Source: Azospirillum sp. SYSU D00513 (GTDB taxonomy: Bacteria > Pseudomonadota > Alphaproteobacteria > Azospirillales > Azospirillaceae). Taken from it: a stretch of DNA of 64,000 nucleotides. Location: NCBI RefSeq assembly GCF_017356015.1, contig NZ_JAFIQV010000033.1, positions 1-64,000 on the forward strand. Reading direction: 5' to 3'. Positions 47,443-56,865 of this stretch are shown here, piece by piece (within the stretch, counting starts at the first letter, position 1; each line of letters begins with the position of its first letter). The position numbers were made by a program, and so were the translations under genes. Below the pieces are notes generated by a model that was given only the letters and a program-made list of their open reading frames with translations, was not told the origin of the DNA and did not search any database.

Positions 47443-47669
47443 TCTATTCGGGGTGTGATGGTCGGCTCTTCTTTGTCGCGTTGTTAAAACGGAAACCTCA
47501 GAGTCACGGACCAGAGAAAAGAGATTGAACATGGCGGTTCTGATACTATCCATAGTGGAGGCCCCTCAGGCATTTATGGGCAGGCCCTGTCCGCTCCCCG
47601 ACCCGCGGCAGTGCCCCTCCACGGGACCGTTCCGCCATAGCAAAGAGCGTGACAACCGCGCTTTTTCCA

Positions 47670-49469
47670 TCATTCCGACTCAAGGCCCAACAGCAGGGCT
47701 ACGTTCAAGTCCAGGCTCGCCCACGTCTCCGGAGTACCCGCCATGTCCAGGGCCTTGCTCCGCAACGCCTGCAACTCAGCAGGCCGGGACGCTAGGCGTA
47801 CGGCCGCTTCCACATAGTCCGATGACGTGGATGTGAGAACCGCACCAAAGCCCTTCTCACGGAACAGACCCGTGCTCTGGCGGTTGCGCGCGGCGTGTCC
47901 CTCCCGCAGCAGAACGGGGCAGCCGGCCGCGATCGGATCCATCATGGAGACGGCGCCGCTGTAGGGGAAGCTGTCCAGGTAGAGATCCGCCTTGCGCAGA
48001 ATGGCCGCGATGTGGTTTCGCGACGGGAGCGGCGCCAAAATACGTATCCTCTGCGGCGAAACCCCATGCCCCCGGAACAGCGCGTTGAGATGCCGGACGA
48101 ACAGCTCGCGCGGATAATAGTCCGACCAGTTCGGGTTGAAGGGATACAGCAGGAGGGTGCTGTTCTGCGTCCTGCGGAGGATCTCCGCCCAGGCATGCAG
48201 GAGTTCGGGAACCAGCTTGTAGAAGTTGGCGCCCGACGCGAAAAGAATCTGCTCGTCGCGCACCCCGAGTGCGGCACGGGGTACGGAAACCACCTCCGGC
48301 GAAGGCTCGCCAGCGAAATCATAGCGGTTGATCGATCCCGGGATCAGAACAAGCCGTTCCGTGTATTCGTCCTGCGCTCCGGCGGGTTCGTTCAGCTCGC
48401 CATTGATGAAGCGGTCGATCGACCGGAAACCAGACGTCGCCGGATTCAGGGTCAGGGAAATCTGGGTGCGCGCAAGCCGGCAGGCCGACAGAAGGACCAT
48501 GGGCGAGGTGACCGCCGTGATGTTCGTCCCGATGAGCATGATGTCGAGATCATCCCCCCGGATGAGGCTCACCATGTCGGGAAAGGGCTTTCCGCCAAGC
48601 ACCACGAAGCGATCCGAACGCTTCCGCGCCTCCTGCTCGACGGGATGTTCCGCCTTGCTGCCCATCGCGTAGAAGACGATCTCGAAACGGCTGCGGTCCA
48701 GCCCGTTGACATGGGCGAAGGTCGCGGCCGTTTCCGCTCCCCCGAACCAGGAGCCGCGCAGGACGCCGACACGGATGCGCTCCCCCGCCGGCCGGGAAGG
48801 AAACGCGTGTCCGGTTTCAAGGCCGTTGAATTCCAGATGGCTTTCGATGATCTCCGCGCGCGCCTGATACAGGGACTTCAAATTGCGATCCGAAAAGTAT
48901 CCGGCCAGGAACCGGGCGTGCTTCGTGAACGACGCGGCCAGCTGGGCACGATGCGCCTTCGGGGCATCGCCCTTCACGAAACTCCGGATGGCTGAGCTTG
49001 CCTTCTCGATGTAGGCCGAATGCGCATCCGCCTCGCCAAGCGCAACGAAGAACTCCGGCTCGGCGAAGAGAATGCGAACGGTCAGCTCGTAAAGATGGAC
49101 CGGAACCTGGGAGAAGTCCGGGATCCACTCCGACTGGTGGGCCGGAAAATAGAGGCAGAAGGCCGCCATCGAGGCGATCTGCGGATCGCCGGCTCCTTCG
49201 GCTTCGGCGATCCGCTTCAGGGCGGCCTCGGCGATCCGCTTTTCCTCTCCTGTCGGAGCCAGGGTGCGGATGCCGGACCTCATTACGGAGATGAGGGTGT
49301 CGGCGCCCTTGGCCTGGGAGAGTTCATGAACCCCCTCCTCCGCCAGGTTAAGCAATCCCTGTGCCACGACGTTGCGGTCCCGCCGCAGGAGCGCCTCATC
49401 GATCAGGGAGCCTGATTTCATGTAGGCGGTCAGGGAAGCGGTCAGGGCACCGAAACCGTTGGCGTTCAT
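47670..49469 (-). CDS. GT41-like (OGT-type) glycosyltransferase
   Basis: A 599-residue protein. The N-terminal 210 residues are helical but lack clear TPR consensus; the rest is a diverged GT41 domain: IRVGVLRGSWFGGAETAATF, LDIMLIGTNITAVTSPMVL, ISLTLNPATSGFRSIDRFI, LFASGANFYKLVPELLHAW, NSTLLLYPFNPNW and YLDSFPYSGAVSMMDPIAAGCPVL. The Gly-rich SFPYSGA loop and the NFYKL motif fit the family. It is the fourth GT41-like enzyme in the window. Its start is about 46 bp from the stop of the fucose synthase gene on the same strand. Confidence 0.82.
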   Translation of the reverse strand: MNANGFGALTASLTAYMKSGSLIDEALLRRDRNVVAQGLLNLAEEGVHELSQAKGADTLISVMRSGIRTLAPTGEEKRIAEAALKRIAEAEGAGDPQIASMAAFCLYFPAHQSEWIPDFSQVPVHLYELTVRILFAEPEFFVALGEADAHSAYIEKASSAIRSFVKGDAPKAHRAQLAASFTKHARFLAGYFSDRNLKSLYQARAEIIESHLEFNGLETGHAFPSRPAGERIRVGVLRGSWFGGAETAATFAHVNGLDRSRFEIVFYAMGSKAEHPVEQEARKRSDRFVVLGGKPFPDMVSLIRGDDLDIMLIGTNITAVTSPMVLLSACRLARTQISLTLNPATSGFRSIDRFINGELNEPAGAQDEYTERLVLIPGSINRYDFAGEPSPEVVSVPRAALGVRDEQILFASGANFYKLVPELLHAWAEILRRTQNSTLLLYPFNPNWSDYYPRELFVRHLNALFRGHGVSPQRIRILAPLPSRNHIAAILRKADLYLDSFPYSGAVSMMDPIAAGCPVLLREGHAARNRQSTGLFREKGFGAVLTSTSSDYVEAAVRLASRPAELQALRSKALDMAGTPETWASLDLNVALLLGLESE

Positions 49470-49515
49470 GGAATGACTGCTTTCAAACTGTGTGGCTGGA
49501 GAAACCCAGAAGGCG

Positions 49516-50490
49516 TTACGATCCCGCCGGGGTTTCCTGTAACACGTTTGCCCGGTACCAGGCGTGGGTGCTCTCGATGCCCTCGCGCAGGCCGATGCGC
49601 GCCGTCCATCCCAGCGCCGACAGCCGGCCGACATCGAGCAGCTTGCGAGGCGTGCCGTCCGGCTTGCTGGTGTCGTACACGAACTCTCCCTCGAACCCGA
49701 CCACCTCGGCGATCAGCTCGGCCAGTACGCGAATGGTCACGTCCGTCCCGGTGCCGACGTTGAGGGGCACGTCGCCCGAATAGTTCTGGAGCAGGAAGAC
49801 GGACGCGTCGGCGAGGTCGTCGACGTGCAGGAACTCGCGTCGTGGCCGGCCGCTGCCCCACAGCTCCACCGTCCCCAGCCCCTCGCGCCGGGCGCGGTCG
49901 ATCTTGGCGAGCAGCGCCGGCAGGACATGGCTGGAGGTCAGGTCGAAGTTGTCGCCGGGTCCGTACAGGTTGGTCGGCATCAGGGAGATGAAGTCGCACC
50001 CGTACTGTCGGCGGTAGGCCTGGCACAGCTTGATGCCAGCGATTTTGGCGATGGCGTACCACTCGTTGGTCGGTTCGAGCGGCCCGGTCAGCAGCGCGTC
50101 CTCGGTGATCGGCTGCGAGGCCATCCGGGGGTAGATGCAGGACGAGCCCAGGAACAGCAGCTTCGCGACACCGGCCTGTTGGGCGGCGTGGACGATGTTG
50201 GTCTCGATCGCGAGGTTGTCGTAGATGAACTCCGCCGGACGGGTGGAGTTGGCGAGGATGCCGCCCACCTTGGCCGCCGCGACGATGACGGCGTCCGGGC
50301 GCTCGGCCTCCATCCAGGCCTCGACCTCCGCCTGGCGGCGCAGGTCGACCTGCGCCCGGCCGGCGGTCAGGACGGTGCAGCCCTCACTCGCGAGGCGGCG
50401 CACCAGGGCCGACCCGACCATGCCGCGGTGCCCCGCCACCCAGACGCGGCGGCCTTCCAGGCGGAACGGGGCCTCAGCCGTTGTTGCCAT
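49516..50490 (-). CDS. fcl: GDP-L-fucose synthase
   Basis: A 324-residue SDR that epimerises and reduces GDP-4-keto-6-deoxymannose to GDP-L-fucose. [17 protein letters not shown] (NADP site), [24 protein letters not shown], catalytic Tyr-Lys in NEWYAIAK, and [12 protein letters not shown] are diagnostic. It is cytosolic and overlaps gmd by 17 bases, giving the complete two-step route from GDP-mannose. Fucose is a donor used by the SPINDLY branch of GT41 enzymes. Confidence 0.94.
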   Translation of the reverse strand: MATTAEAPFRLEGRRVWVAGHRGMVGSALVRRLASEGCTVLTAGRAQVDLRRQAEVEAWMEAERPDAVIVAAAKVGGILANSTRPAEFIYDNLAIETNIVHAAQQAGVAKLLFLGSSCIYPRMASQPITEDALLTGPLEPTNEWYAIAKIAGIKLCQAYRRQYGCDFISLMPTNLYGPGDNFDLTSSHVLPALLAKIDRARREGLGTVELWGSGRPRREFLHVDDLADASVFLLQNYSGDVPLNVGTGTDVTIRVLAELIAEVVGFEGEFVYDTSKPDGTPRKLLDVGRLSALGWTARIGLREGIESTHAWYRANVLQETPAGS

Positions 50491-51544
50491 AGCGGGGAGC
50501 CTCCAGCTTGAGGGCCTGCAGGTCGGATTCCACCATCTCGCGCACCAGTTCGGGGAAGGGGGTGCTGTGAGTCCAGCCCAGCTTCTCGCGCGCCTTGCTC
50601 GGGTCGCCCAGCAGCAGGTCCACTTCGGTCGGCCGGAAGTAGCGCGGATCCACCTCGATCAGGGTCTCGCCCGTCCGGGCATCTAGTCCCTTCTCCTCCA
50701 CGCCGCTGCCGGTCCAGACGATGCGGCGGTCGATGTGGGAGAAGGCCAGCTCCACGAACTCGCGGATGCTGTGCGTCTCCCCGGTCGCGAGCACATAGTC
50801 GTCCGGCTCCGGCTGCTGGAGCATGCGCCACATCCCCTCGACGAAGTCGCGGGCGTGGCCCCAATCGCGCTTGGCGTCCAGGTTGCCGAGATAGAGCTGC
50901 TTCTGGCGGCCCAGCTCGATGGCGGCGACGGCGCGGGTGATCTTGCGGGTGACGAAAGTCTCGCCGCGCGTCGGCCCCTCATGGTTGAAGAGGATACCGT
51001 TCGAGGCGTGCATCCCATAGGCCTCGCGGTAGTTCACCGTGATCCAGTAGGCGTAGAGCTTGGCGGCCGCGTAGGGGCTGCGCGGGTAGAAAGGCGTGGT
51101 CTCGCGCTGCGGGGTTTCCTGGACCTTGCCGAACAGCTCCGAGGTGGAGGCCTGATAGAAGCGGACCCGGTCATTCATCTTCAGGATCCGGATCGCCTCC
51201 AGCAGGCGCAGCGTGCCAATGCCGTCGGCGTTGGCCGTGTATTCCGGCGTGTCGAAACTCACCTGCACATGGCTCTGAGCCGCGAGATTGTAGATCTCGG
51301 TCGGCTGCACCTCCTCCACCACGCGGATCAGGTTGGTGGCGTCGGTAAGGTCGCCGTGATGCAGCACGAAACGGACGTCCGGCTCGTGCAGGTCGCGGTA
51401 CAGGTGATCGACGCGGGCGGTGTTGAAGGAGGAGGAGCGGCGCTTCAGCCCATGGACCCGATAACCCTTGGAGAGCAGCAGCTCCGCGAGCATGGCGCCA
51501 TCCTGGCCGGTGGCTCCGGTGATCAATGCGACCTTGTCTGACAT
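50474..51544 (-). CDS. gmd: GDP-mannose 4,6-dehydratase
   Basis: A 356-residue SDR with [17 protein letters not shown] at the NADP site, [27 protein letters not shown], active-site Tyr and Lys in [15 protein letters not shown] and [19 protein letters not shown], all Gmd hallmarks. It makes GDP-4-keto-6-deoxy-D-mannose, the substrate of the fcl product downstream. The ATG at 51544 matches the usual start; the longer open frame is not homologous. Divergent from parA. Confidence 0.95.
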   Translation of the reverse strand: MSDKVALITGATGQDGAMLAELLLSKGYRVHGLKRRSSSFNTARVDHLYRDLHEPDVRFVLHHGDLTDATNLIRVVEEVQPTEIYNLAAQSHVQVSFDTPEYTANADGIGTLRLLEAIRILKMNDRVRFYQASTSELFGKVQETPQRETTPFYPRSPYAAAKLYAYWITVNYREAYGMHASNGILFNHEGPTRGETFVTRKITRAVAAIELGRQKQLYLGNLDAKRDWGHARDFVEGMWRMLQQPEPDDYVLATGETHSIREFVELAFSHIDRRIVWTGSGVEEKGLDARTGETLIEVDPRYFRPTEVDLLLGDPSKAREKLGWTHSTPFPELVREMVESDLQALKLEAPRYGNNG

Positions 51545-51800
51545 CCACTCTTCCTTCGGTCGGCCCGGGGCGGCCGGTTCATGGGGCCGCTGGGCACGGC
51601 TTTCACCGCCTTCTAATCCACACTCGGCAGGAGGCGTCAAGCCGCGCGGCATTTCGGTGCAGTCAAGATGGCCGAATTCCCTTCTACCCGAACAGCCAAC
51701 CGCCCCTTTGCCCTTCCGGTTATCTTTCTAGGAGATGACAGATGTCTTATCCAGGTCACAAGAAGGCTAGCAAGGCCAAGCCTCTCAAGATCATGGTACG

Positions 51801-51872
51801 TCTTGCCCATATACCCTCTTGCCCTCTTGGGCATCCAACCAATAGACCTTGCCGCCAATTGGCCTCTTGCCC
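51801..51872 (+). repeat. CCTCTTRCCC-type repeats upstream of parA
   Basis: Copies of CTTGCC-centred motifs lie at 51801-51808, 51815-51824 (CCTCTTGCCC), 51847-51854 (variant) and 51863-51872 (CCTCTTGCCC), with an inverted TTGGGCA at 51827-51833. The same decamer or a one-base variant recurs at 54044-54053, 54074-54083 (inverted) and 55316-55325. Clustering just before a partition gene suggests a centromere or operator; this is inference. Confidence 0.5.
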
Positions 51873-51940
51873 GCATCGACCGGCGCCACGTAGAGTCCCG
51901 CCCGTTCATCCTTCCCGACGACCGCCACCGGAGCCGTCCC

Positions 51941-52615
51941 GTGATCACCATCGCTCTCGCCAGCAACAAGGGCGGCTGCGCCAAGACCACCACGGCCTGC
52001 GCCGTCGCGGCGGACTTGGCCCTCGACGGGCTGCGCGCCTGCATTCTCGACTGCGACCCCAACCAGCACGCCGCCGCCTTCGGACGGCGCGCCCAGCTGA
52101 CCGGCTTCACGGTGGTGCCCAACGTCGGCGAGGAGAACATCATCGGGGAGATCCGCAACGCCCGCAGCGGCTGCGACTTCCTGATCCTCGACCTGCCGGG
52201 CGTCGCGTCGCGCCTGACCATCCTCGGGATCGGCAAGGCGGCCTTCGTCGTGGTGCCCTGCCAGCAGTCGGCCCCCGACCTGCGCGACGCGTTGCGCACC
52301 AACCACCAGATCGACGAGACCGGCGACATCGGGAACCGAACCATTGGGCGGGCGCTGCTGTGGACCCGCGTGCCCTCGGGCTTCGAAAGCCGCGTCGCCA
52401 AGCAGATCCGCACCGACGGCGAGGCGCGGATGCCGGCCTTCGCCGCCAGCCTGATGGAACGCACCGCCTATAAGGAGATGCTGCTGACCGGCGTCCCCCC
52501 CCGCGTGTCGGAACCGGACAGCGCCGCTGCGGCGAACGTCCAGGCCATCAAGACCGAACTCCTGAACCGGCTGGCGACCCTCGACGCCGCCGCACGCAAC
52601 GAGGCCCACGCATGA
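51941..52615 (+). CDS. parA: ParA-type plasmid partition ATPase
   Basis: A 224-residue deviant Walker ATPase. ASNKGGCAKTTTACAVAADLA holds the signature KGGxxKTT, followed by ACILDCDPNQHAAAF (Walker A', Asp-Cys-Asp) and DFLILDLPG (Walker B). It lacks an N-terminal helix-turn-helix, so it is a small ParA (type Ib-like). The start is GTG at 51941 with GGAG upstream; the open frame extending to 51668 is unlikely to be translated because it has no similarity and crosses the repeat region. Its stop overlaps the next gene by 4 bases. Confidence 0.88.
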   Translation: MITIALASNKGGCAKTTTACAVAADLALDGLRACILDCDPNQHAAAFGRRAQLTGFTVVPNVGEENIIGEIRNARSGCDFLILDLPGVASRLTILGIGKAAFVVVPCQQSAPDLRDALRTNHQIDETGDIGNRTIGRALLWTRVPSGFESRVAKQIRTDGEARMPAFAASLMERTAYKEMLLTGVPPRVSEPDSAAAANVQAIKTELLNRLATLDAAARNEAHA

Positions 52616-53085
52616 CCAGGAACCGTGGAGTTCGCCCGCCCCTGCCCTCCGCCTTCGACGACGAGGACGTGGCACCGGCCCGCGCCAACGCCGCATCCCC
52701 CGCCCGCCCGGATCTCTCGGCCTTGGCTGCCCTGGCCGACAGCCTGGACGATCAGCGCCTGCTGGCCGGGACCGACCAGGTCGCCGCCACCATCGGCCTG
52801 CCTTCCCTCAGGCCGCTCGGGAACACGGAGCCTGCGCATCCAGCAGCACCAGCGCCGGCCGCTCCTCCGCGAGAGCCGACGGAGGAGTTCAAGGTGACGG
52901 TACCGCGCTACCTGAACCGGCAGCTCGCCGCCGTCGCGGCTGACCGGCGCGTGACGAAGCAGTACTTGGTTCTGGAGGCGTTGCGGGCGGCCGGATACCG
53001 GCTGGACGATGCCGACCTGCATGAGGACGGACGGCGCTACCGCGGACGGCGGACGGCGGAGCGCGACGGCCGAGGATCAGCCTGA
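52612..53085 (+). CDS. Ribbon-helix-helix-like partition partner (ParB-like)
   Basis: A 157-residue protein. Residues 1 to about 90 are Pro/Ala-rich and probably flexible; about 92-145 hold FKVTVPRYLNRQLAAVAADR and TKQYLVLEALRAAGYRLDD, which look like a beta strand plus two helices of a ribbon-helix-helix DNA-binding dimer. In type Ib partition systems such a protein binds the centromere and stimulates the ParA ATPase. ATGA overlap with parA supports an operon. It is a functional analogy, not a sequence-family identification. Confidence 0.7.
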   Translation: MTRNRGVRPPLPSAFDDEDVAPARANAASPARPDLSALAALADSLDDQRLLAGTDQVAATIGLPSLRPLGNTEPAHPAAPAPAAPPREPTEEFKVTVPRYLNRQLAAVAADRRVTKQYLVLEALRAAGYRLDDADLHEDGRRYRGRRTAERDGRGSA

Positions 53086-53095
53086 CGGCTTCTCA

Positions 53096-53137
53096 CCCAA
53101 CAACCCGAAAGGGCAAATAACCCTTTGGGCTGTTGGG
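53096..53137. repeat. Imperfect palindrome after the par genes
   Basis: An 18-base left arm (53096-53113, CCCAACAACCCGAAAGGG) pairs with 53121-53137 with one mismatch and one bulge; the loop is CAAATAA. It resembles the loop sequence of the palindrome at 54040-54087 (both contain CAAATAACC). It could end par transcription, although no T-run follows. Confidence 0.6.
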
Positions 53138-53215
53138 CAGGGGCGCCTCTGCTCCTGCCGTCTGCGCCGGCGGAAGGGTGGCGCCCGGAACGGGAGGCAG
53201 CCCCCCTGCGGAGGT

Positions 53216-53908
53216 TCAGGACGATTTCACCCGCTGTTCGGCGTGCAGCATGCGCCCGCGCTCCTCGAACCACTCCCCGGCATAACCGCAGTTGCGATAG
53301 CTCTCGAAATAGGGACCGCCGTCCGTGTAATGGAGGTTCGACAGCTCGCTCAAAACGGCGGGGGGGTCATAATCGACAAGGTGGTTCCAGCGGTGGGGGA
53401 TATCCCCGATTAGCGCGTCGCTCTCCAGCCATTTGAACTGATGAAGCTCCAGGCCCGACGCCCGATTGACATAGTCCAGCGTCAGGGCCGCGCATTTCGC
53501 GTTGTTCATCAGCATGACGCTCGACCAGTTCTTCTTCGGGTACTTGGTCTGAGGCTGACCCAGGAACTTCGTCTCCTCCTTGGGCACGTGATGGTGCTTC
53601 ACCACCTGCACCGCGAAGCGGTCGTCGCGCAGATCCCACAGCTTGGCGATGTCGTCCACCATCAGCATGTCGCAGTCGAAGAACAGCGACCACCCCTCGT
53701 AGCCGCAGAGATGGGGCACCAGAAAGCGGGAGAAGGAGAACTCGGTCGATTGCTTGGGATCACGCTCCCGCTGGAACAGGCCGCCGAGCTGCGTCAGGGC
53801 GAGTGGCGTGATCGAGACAGGACGGCTCGCGCGGGTCTGGATGCTGTGCGAGAAGACATGGAAGGCGACGGTCTCACAGGGATCATAGCCGATAAACACG
53901 CGGATCAT
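53216..53908 (-). CDS. GT8-like glycosyltransferase
   Basis: A 230-residue GT-A enzyme starting MIRVFIGYDPCETVAFHVFS. The metal-binding motif is FDCDMLMVDDI (about residues 83-93, in WSLFFDCDML), and the C-terminal HYTDGGPYFESYRNCGYAG is typical of this short family. The ATG at 53908 agrees with the family start; the frame continues upstream without similarity. It lies between the par genes and another glycosyltransferase, so the par operon interrupts the island. Confidence 0.78.
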   Translation of the reverse strand: MIRVFIGYDPCETVAFHVFSHSIQTRASRPVSITPLALTQLGGLFQRERDPKQSTEFSFSRFLVPHLCGYEGWSLFFDCDMLMVDDIAKLWDLRDDRFAVQVVKHHHVPKEETKFLGQPQTKYPKKNWSSVMLMNNAKCAALTLDYVNRASGLELHQFKWLESDALIGDIPHRWNHLVDYDPPAVLSELSNLHYTDGGPYFESYRNCGYAGEWFEERGRMLHAEQRVKSS

Positions 53909-54039
53909 GTCCAACCTCGATGGATAAAGCCGGGTGAAGCTACACCCATGAACGCCCCCGGACAACGTACGCCGGGTCCATCCAAGACCTGGCACAGGCG
54001 GGGGCTGGCTTGTCACACAAGAGGCCCGCAGCATGTCGC

Positions 54040-54087
54040 CCACCCTCTTACCCAAATAACCTTTTGGCTGTTTGGGTAAGAGGGTGG
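54040..54087. repeat. Perfect 17-bp palindrome with conserved loop
   Basis: Arms 54040-54056 and 54071-54087 (CCACCCTCTTACCCAAA and its complement) are perfect; the 14-base loop is TAACCTTTTGGCTG. It lies between the GT8-like gene's upstream side and the stop of the GT4 gene at 54117, and could end the latter. Each arm contains the CCTCTTACCC decamer related to the repeats before parA. Confidence 0.8.
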
Positions 54088-54116
54088 ATAGGTGAATGAG
54101 ATCTCGCTCATCCTGG

Positions 54117-55040
54117 CTAGGCCAGGAATTCCCGCCAGAAAGCCACTAGTTCCGCCTCCATTCGGGCAAGGGTGTAAGCCGCGGCCGTCATGCGCCCGGC
54201 GGCGATCCGTGCCGCCGCGGTGCCGTCGACCACGGCCTTGATGCAGGCATCCAGTTGCTCGGCAGCAGCCTCCAATTCATCCTCCGGTGCCCAGAACCCG
54301 TTCTGCGGGGCGGCATACTCACGGCCACCGATGCCATCGAAGCCTGCCACGGCACAGCCGCAGGACATCGCCTCCAGAGCCGACATGCCAACCCCTTCGA
54401 AACGGGCCAAGGACAGGAATATGGCGGAACGTCCCAGCACCTCCGTGACCGTCGCCTCTGGCGCCCCCTGCAGAATGGCCCAGCGGACCTGCCTCCATCG
54501 AGGATTCGCACGCAGAAGATCCCGGATAAAGTCATGCTCAATCGGACGTTTCCGGGGCATGACGGCGATCTGCAGTGCTTTTTCCAATGGGCGGAATCGT
54601 TCCTGGTCAATGGAAAGATGCACCGTGGCAACCGGCAGGCCAGGAAACCGGTGTCGCATGAAAGCAGCGATGACCTCTCCCGTCGTCACCGCCGCTGAAA
54701 CGCCGAACTCCCGATAATCCGACGCGTCCCCCAAGCCCTTGGGAATGTAGAAATGGTTCTGACACAGCACGACCTTGCGGGCAGCATGGCCAGCCCAGGA
54801 CCGCAGGGTGCCATTGACGTCCTCACCTATCACCAGAACATCGTCGGCACCGGCATGAATGTGCCGGGCGGCCAGGATCGGAACGTCTGGAGCTGGGAAC
54901 CAAGTGGGAGGCTCGGCGACGTTATGGACGATGGACGCATCGAACCCATGCCGTCGCAGGGCTGCCACATGCTGGTAGGCAACCTTGATGCCGCCGTTCA
55001 TGCCGCTTTGCGACGTCAGGAAGTAAATACGCTTGGCCAT
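54117..55040 (-). CDS. GT4-type glycosyltransferase
   Basis: A 307-residue GT-B enzyme starting at MAKRIYFLTSQSGMNGGIKVAYQ, a typical first strand with Gly loop. VVLCQNHFYIPKG, VHLSIDQERFRP, and IFLSLARFEGVGMSALEAMSCGCAVAGFDG (E-x7-E) identify the family. An unrelated open frame precedes the ATG at 55040 and is not used. Last glycosyltransferase gene before the accessory region. Confidence 0.86.
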   Translation of the reverse strand: MAKRIYFLTSQSGMNGGIKVAYQHVAALRRHGFDASIVHNVAEPPTWFPAPDVPILAARHIHAGADDVLVIGEDVNGTLRSWAGHAARKVVLCQNHFYIPKGLGDASDYREFGVSAAVTTGEVIAAFMRHRFPGLPVATVHLSIDQERFRPLEKALQIAVMPRKRPIEHDFIRDLLRANPRWRQVRWAILQGAPEATVTEVLGRSAIFLSLARFEGVGMSALEAMSCGCAVAGFDGIGGREYAAPQNGFWAPEDELEAAAEQLDACIKAVVDGTAAARIAAGRMTAAAYTLARMEAELVAFWREFLA

Positions 55041-55437
55041 GACCGTTCGATTCAGGAAAGGGGCGCCCGAGCACGGACGGACATCGTTGCTAGGACAGCA
55101 TCCTGCCTGCCGGGCCGGGTTGCAGGCTAGCGCATCCGCCGCTCCTTTGACACGGCGGCCATGCCTCTTCCGTGAAGGCCGCTCCAGCCAAGCGCCCTTT
55201 TGCCCATTTGGTTGTTTGTGAACTTGCCCTATTGAGTGAAGCCTTTGCTCCGTCGGCGGTGCCAGCCTTCCGGTTTTCTCCATGATCCACCCAATCAAAC
55301 CCTCTGGGCATGCGGCCTCTTGCCCAAGCGGCCTTTTGGCAGCCGTTTCATCGGAAAAGCCGGCTGGCACGCCGCCAAACACGTCGAATGCCCCCGATCC
55401 TGATGCGCGTTTGCCTGATGTGCAGTGACTTGCCCAC
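55041..55437. other. Intergenic region with CTTGCCC-like repeats
   Basis: About 400 bp without a supported gene. CTTGCCC-type motifs occur at 55222-55229, 55316-55325 (CCTCTTGCCC) and 55428-55435, as well as TTTTGCCC near 55198. Their resemblance to the parA-upstream set and to the iteron core TTGCCA suggests a plasmid-maintenance role, unproven. Confidence 0.4.
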
Positions 55438-56670
55438 TTAACGCCCAGCCGGGAGGAAACTCAGATCGGCCGCCCAGAACCGCTCGCCGGCCTGCCCGGC
55501 GATGTCCTGGACGACGCCGGCCTTGGCGAGCTGCTCGGTGAGCAGGTGGGCGCCCCGCAAGGAGAGCCCGAACCGCTCGGCCCAATCGCCGGCGACCCGG
55601 CTCACGGTGAAAGCCGGGCGCTCGTGCAGCCAGGGCAGCAGGTCGGGCAGGCGCGAGTTGCTGCGCCGGGCCAGCGGGGCGATACGCTCCTCCCAGCGCT
55701 CCTGCACGAGGTCGAGGTGGCGCAGGCGCTCGAGTTCGTGCCCCACGAGGTCCTGGACGGTGCCGAGAAACCAAGCGGTCCAGGCGGCCTCGGTTCCTTC
55801 GAGCGCCAGCCGGTAGCCGGTGACGTCGCGCGCCAGGGCGGGGGTGAGGGCCGGCCAGGCGAAGTGCAGCCGGCAGGCGACTTGGATCAGGCCCGGGGCG
55901 GCGAGCCAGACGACGATGCTCCACCAGGAGGTCTCCGTGCGGCCGGCGGTCAGGGCGGCGATCGCGTCGTCGTCGGCGTGGCCGCGCCGCTCGGGGCGGC
56001 CGGGGTCGGGGCGGCGGGCGAGGCCGCGGATTGCCGCGGCGGCGCCGAGCAGGCCGGGGTGAGTGGCGAGCGCCTCCTCCACGGCCGCCAGAGCGGCGCG
56101 GCCATCGGCGCGGCGGGCGTCAGAGGGCGGCACCGGGCGCCCGAGCTGCGCGACGTTCCAGCGACGGTGCAGCTCGTCGAGCCAGCCCGAGGTCCAGGGC
56201 GGCAGCGGCCGGGCTACGGGCGTCGGCACCGGCTCCTCCTCCGGGTCCTCCCGGTCCGCGTCCATGCCGTCCAGGTCAACGCTGTCCAGGGCGGCGATGG
56301 CGGCGCGCGTGGCGGCCACGAGATCATCGGCGGTGCCGTCCGGGCGCGCGCGGTGGGCGGTGGGCCGTGGTCCGGGTGTCGGGTCGGGCGTGGCGGTCGC
56401 GGTCAGGCCGAGCGGCAGCTGGGCGAGGAGGCCGCTGAGCAGGGCGGCGCGCAGGGCCTCGCCGTTCGCCTGGTCGGGGGCGGCCAGGGCGCGCTGGAAG
56501 TCGTGCGGGTCGAGCCGGTGGCCGTCGAGGTGGACGAGGGCGGCGGCGGCGCGGCGGGCGGAGTCGCAGCGGGCGCGGTGTCGGCGGGCGGGGTCGCTCA
56601 GGGCCTGGTCGAGGCGGCCCAGCGCGCGCTCGGCGGCGAGCAGGGCGGGCAGCAGGGGATCGGCGCGCAT
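55438..56670 (-). CDS. Uncharacterised very GC-rich protein, possible HTH C-terminus
   Basis: A 410-residue, Ala/Arg-rich protein, resembling the RHE_PE00001/DUF1612 kind of alphaproteobacterial plasmid proteins. Helical throughout, with a central acidic linker (LDGMDADREDPEEEPVPTPV, about residues 155-175). Residues about 360-405 (VAGDWAERFGLSLRGAHLLTEQLAKAG) could form a helix-turn-helix. The start at 56670 is the first ATG of the conserved part. It is divergent from the tyrosine recombinase at 56866. Function unknown. Confidence 0.6.
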   Translation of the reverse strand: MRADPLLPALLAAERALGRLDQALSDPARRHRARCDSARRAAAALVHLDGHRLDPHDFQRALAAPDQANGEALRAALLSGLLAQLPLGLTATATPDPTPGPRPTAHRARPDGTADDLVAATRAAIAALDSVDLDGMDADREDPEEEPVPTPVARPLPPWTSGWLDELHRRWNVAQLGRPVPPSDARRADGRAALAAVEEALATHPGLLGAAAAIRGLARRPDPGRPERRGHADDDAIAALTAGRTETSWWSIVVWLAAPGLIQVACRLHFAWPALTPALARDVTGYRLALEGTEAAWTAWFLGTVQDLVGHELERLRHLDLVQERWEERIAPLARRSNSRLPDLLPWLHERPAFTVSRVAGDWAERFGLSLRGAHLLTEQLAKAGVVQDIAGQAGERFWAADLSFLPAGR

Positions 56671-56865
56671 GGGGTCCCGGCGGAAGGGAGGAAAACGGGC
56701 GAATGTAGCGATCTTATATTGCTGCATGGACATCGCGCATCCGAAAAGCGGGGGTCTCCGATATCGCTGCGATAAGGACACTTATCACCCCGATAGCAAA
56801 GCCTCGACCCACCGGCGCCGGCGGGCTACCCTGGCCGCCGCCCCCGTCCCGCCGCGAGCCCCGCC
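56671..56865. promoter_or_regulatory. Divergent intergenic region with palindrome
   Basis: About 195 bp between a possible regulator and a recombinase. It is AT-rich within a very GC-rich block and contains the palindrome GATAAG-GACA-CTTATC at 56771-56786. It could be a shared operator or a recombination site. Confidence 0.4.

Noticed and set aside
51668-51940. Long N-terminal extension of ParA
   Set aside because: It crosses the repeat region, lacks similarity, and the ParA fold begins at the GTG at 51941.
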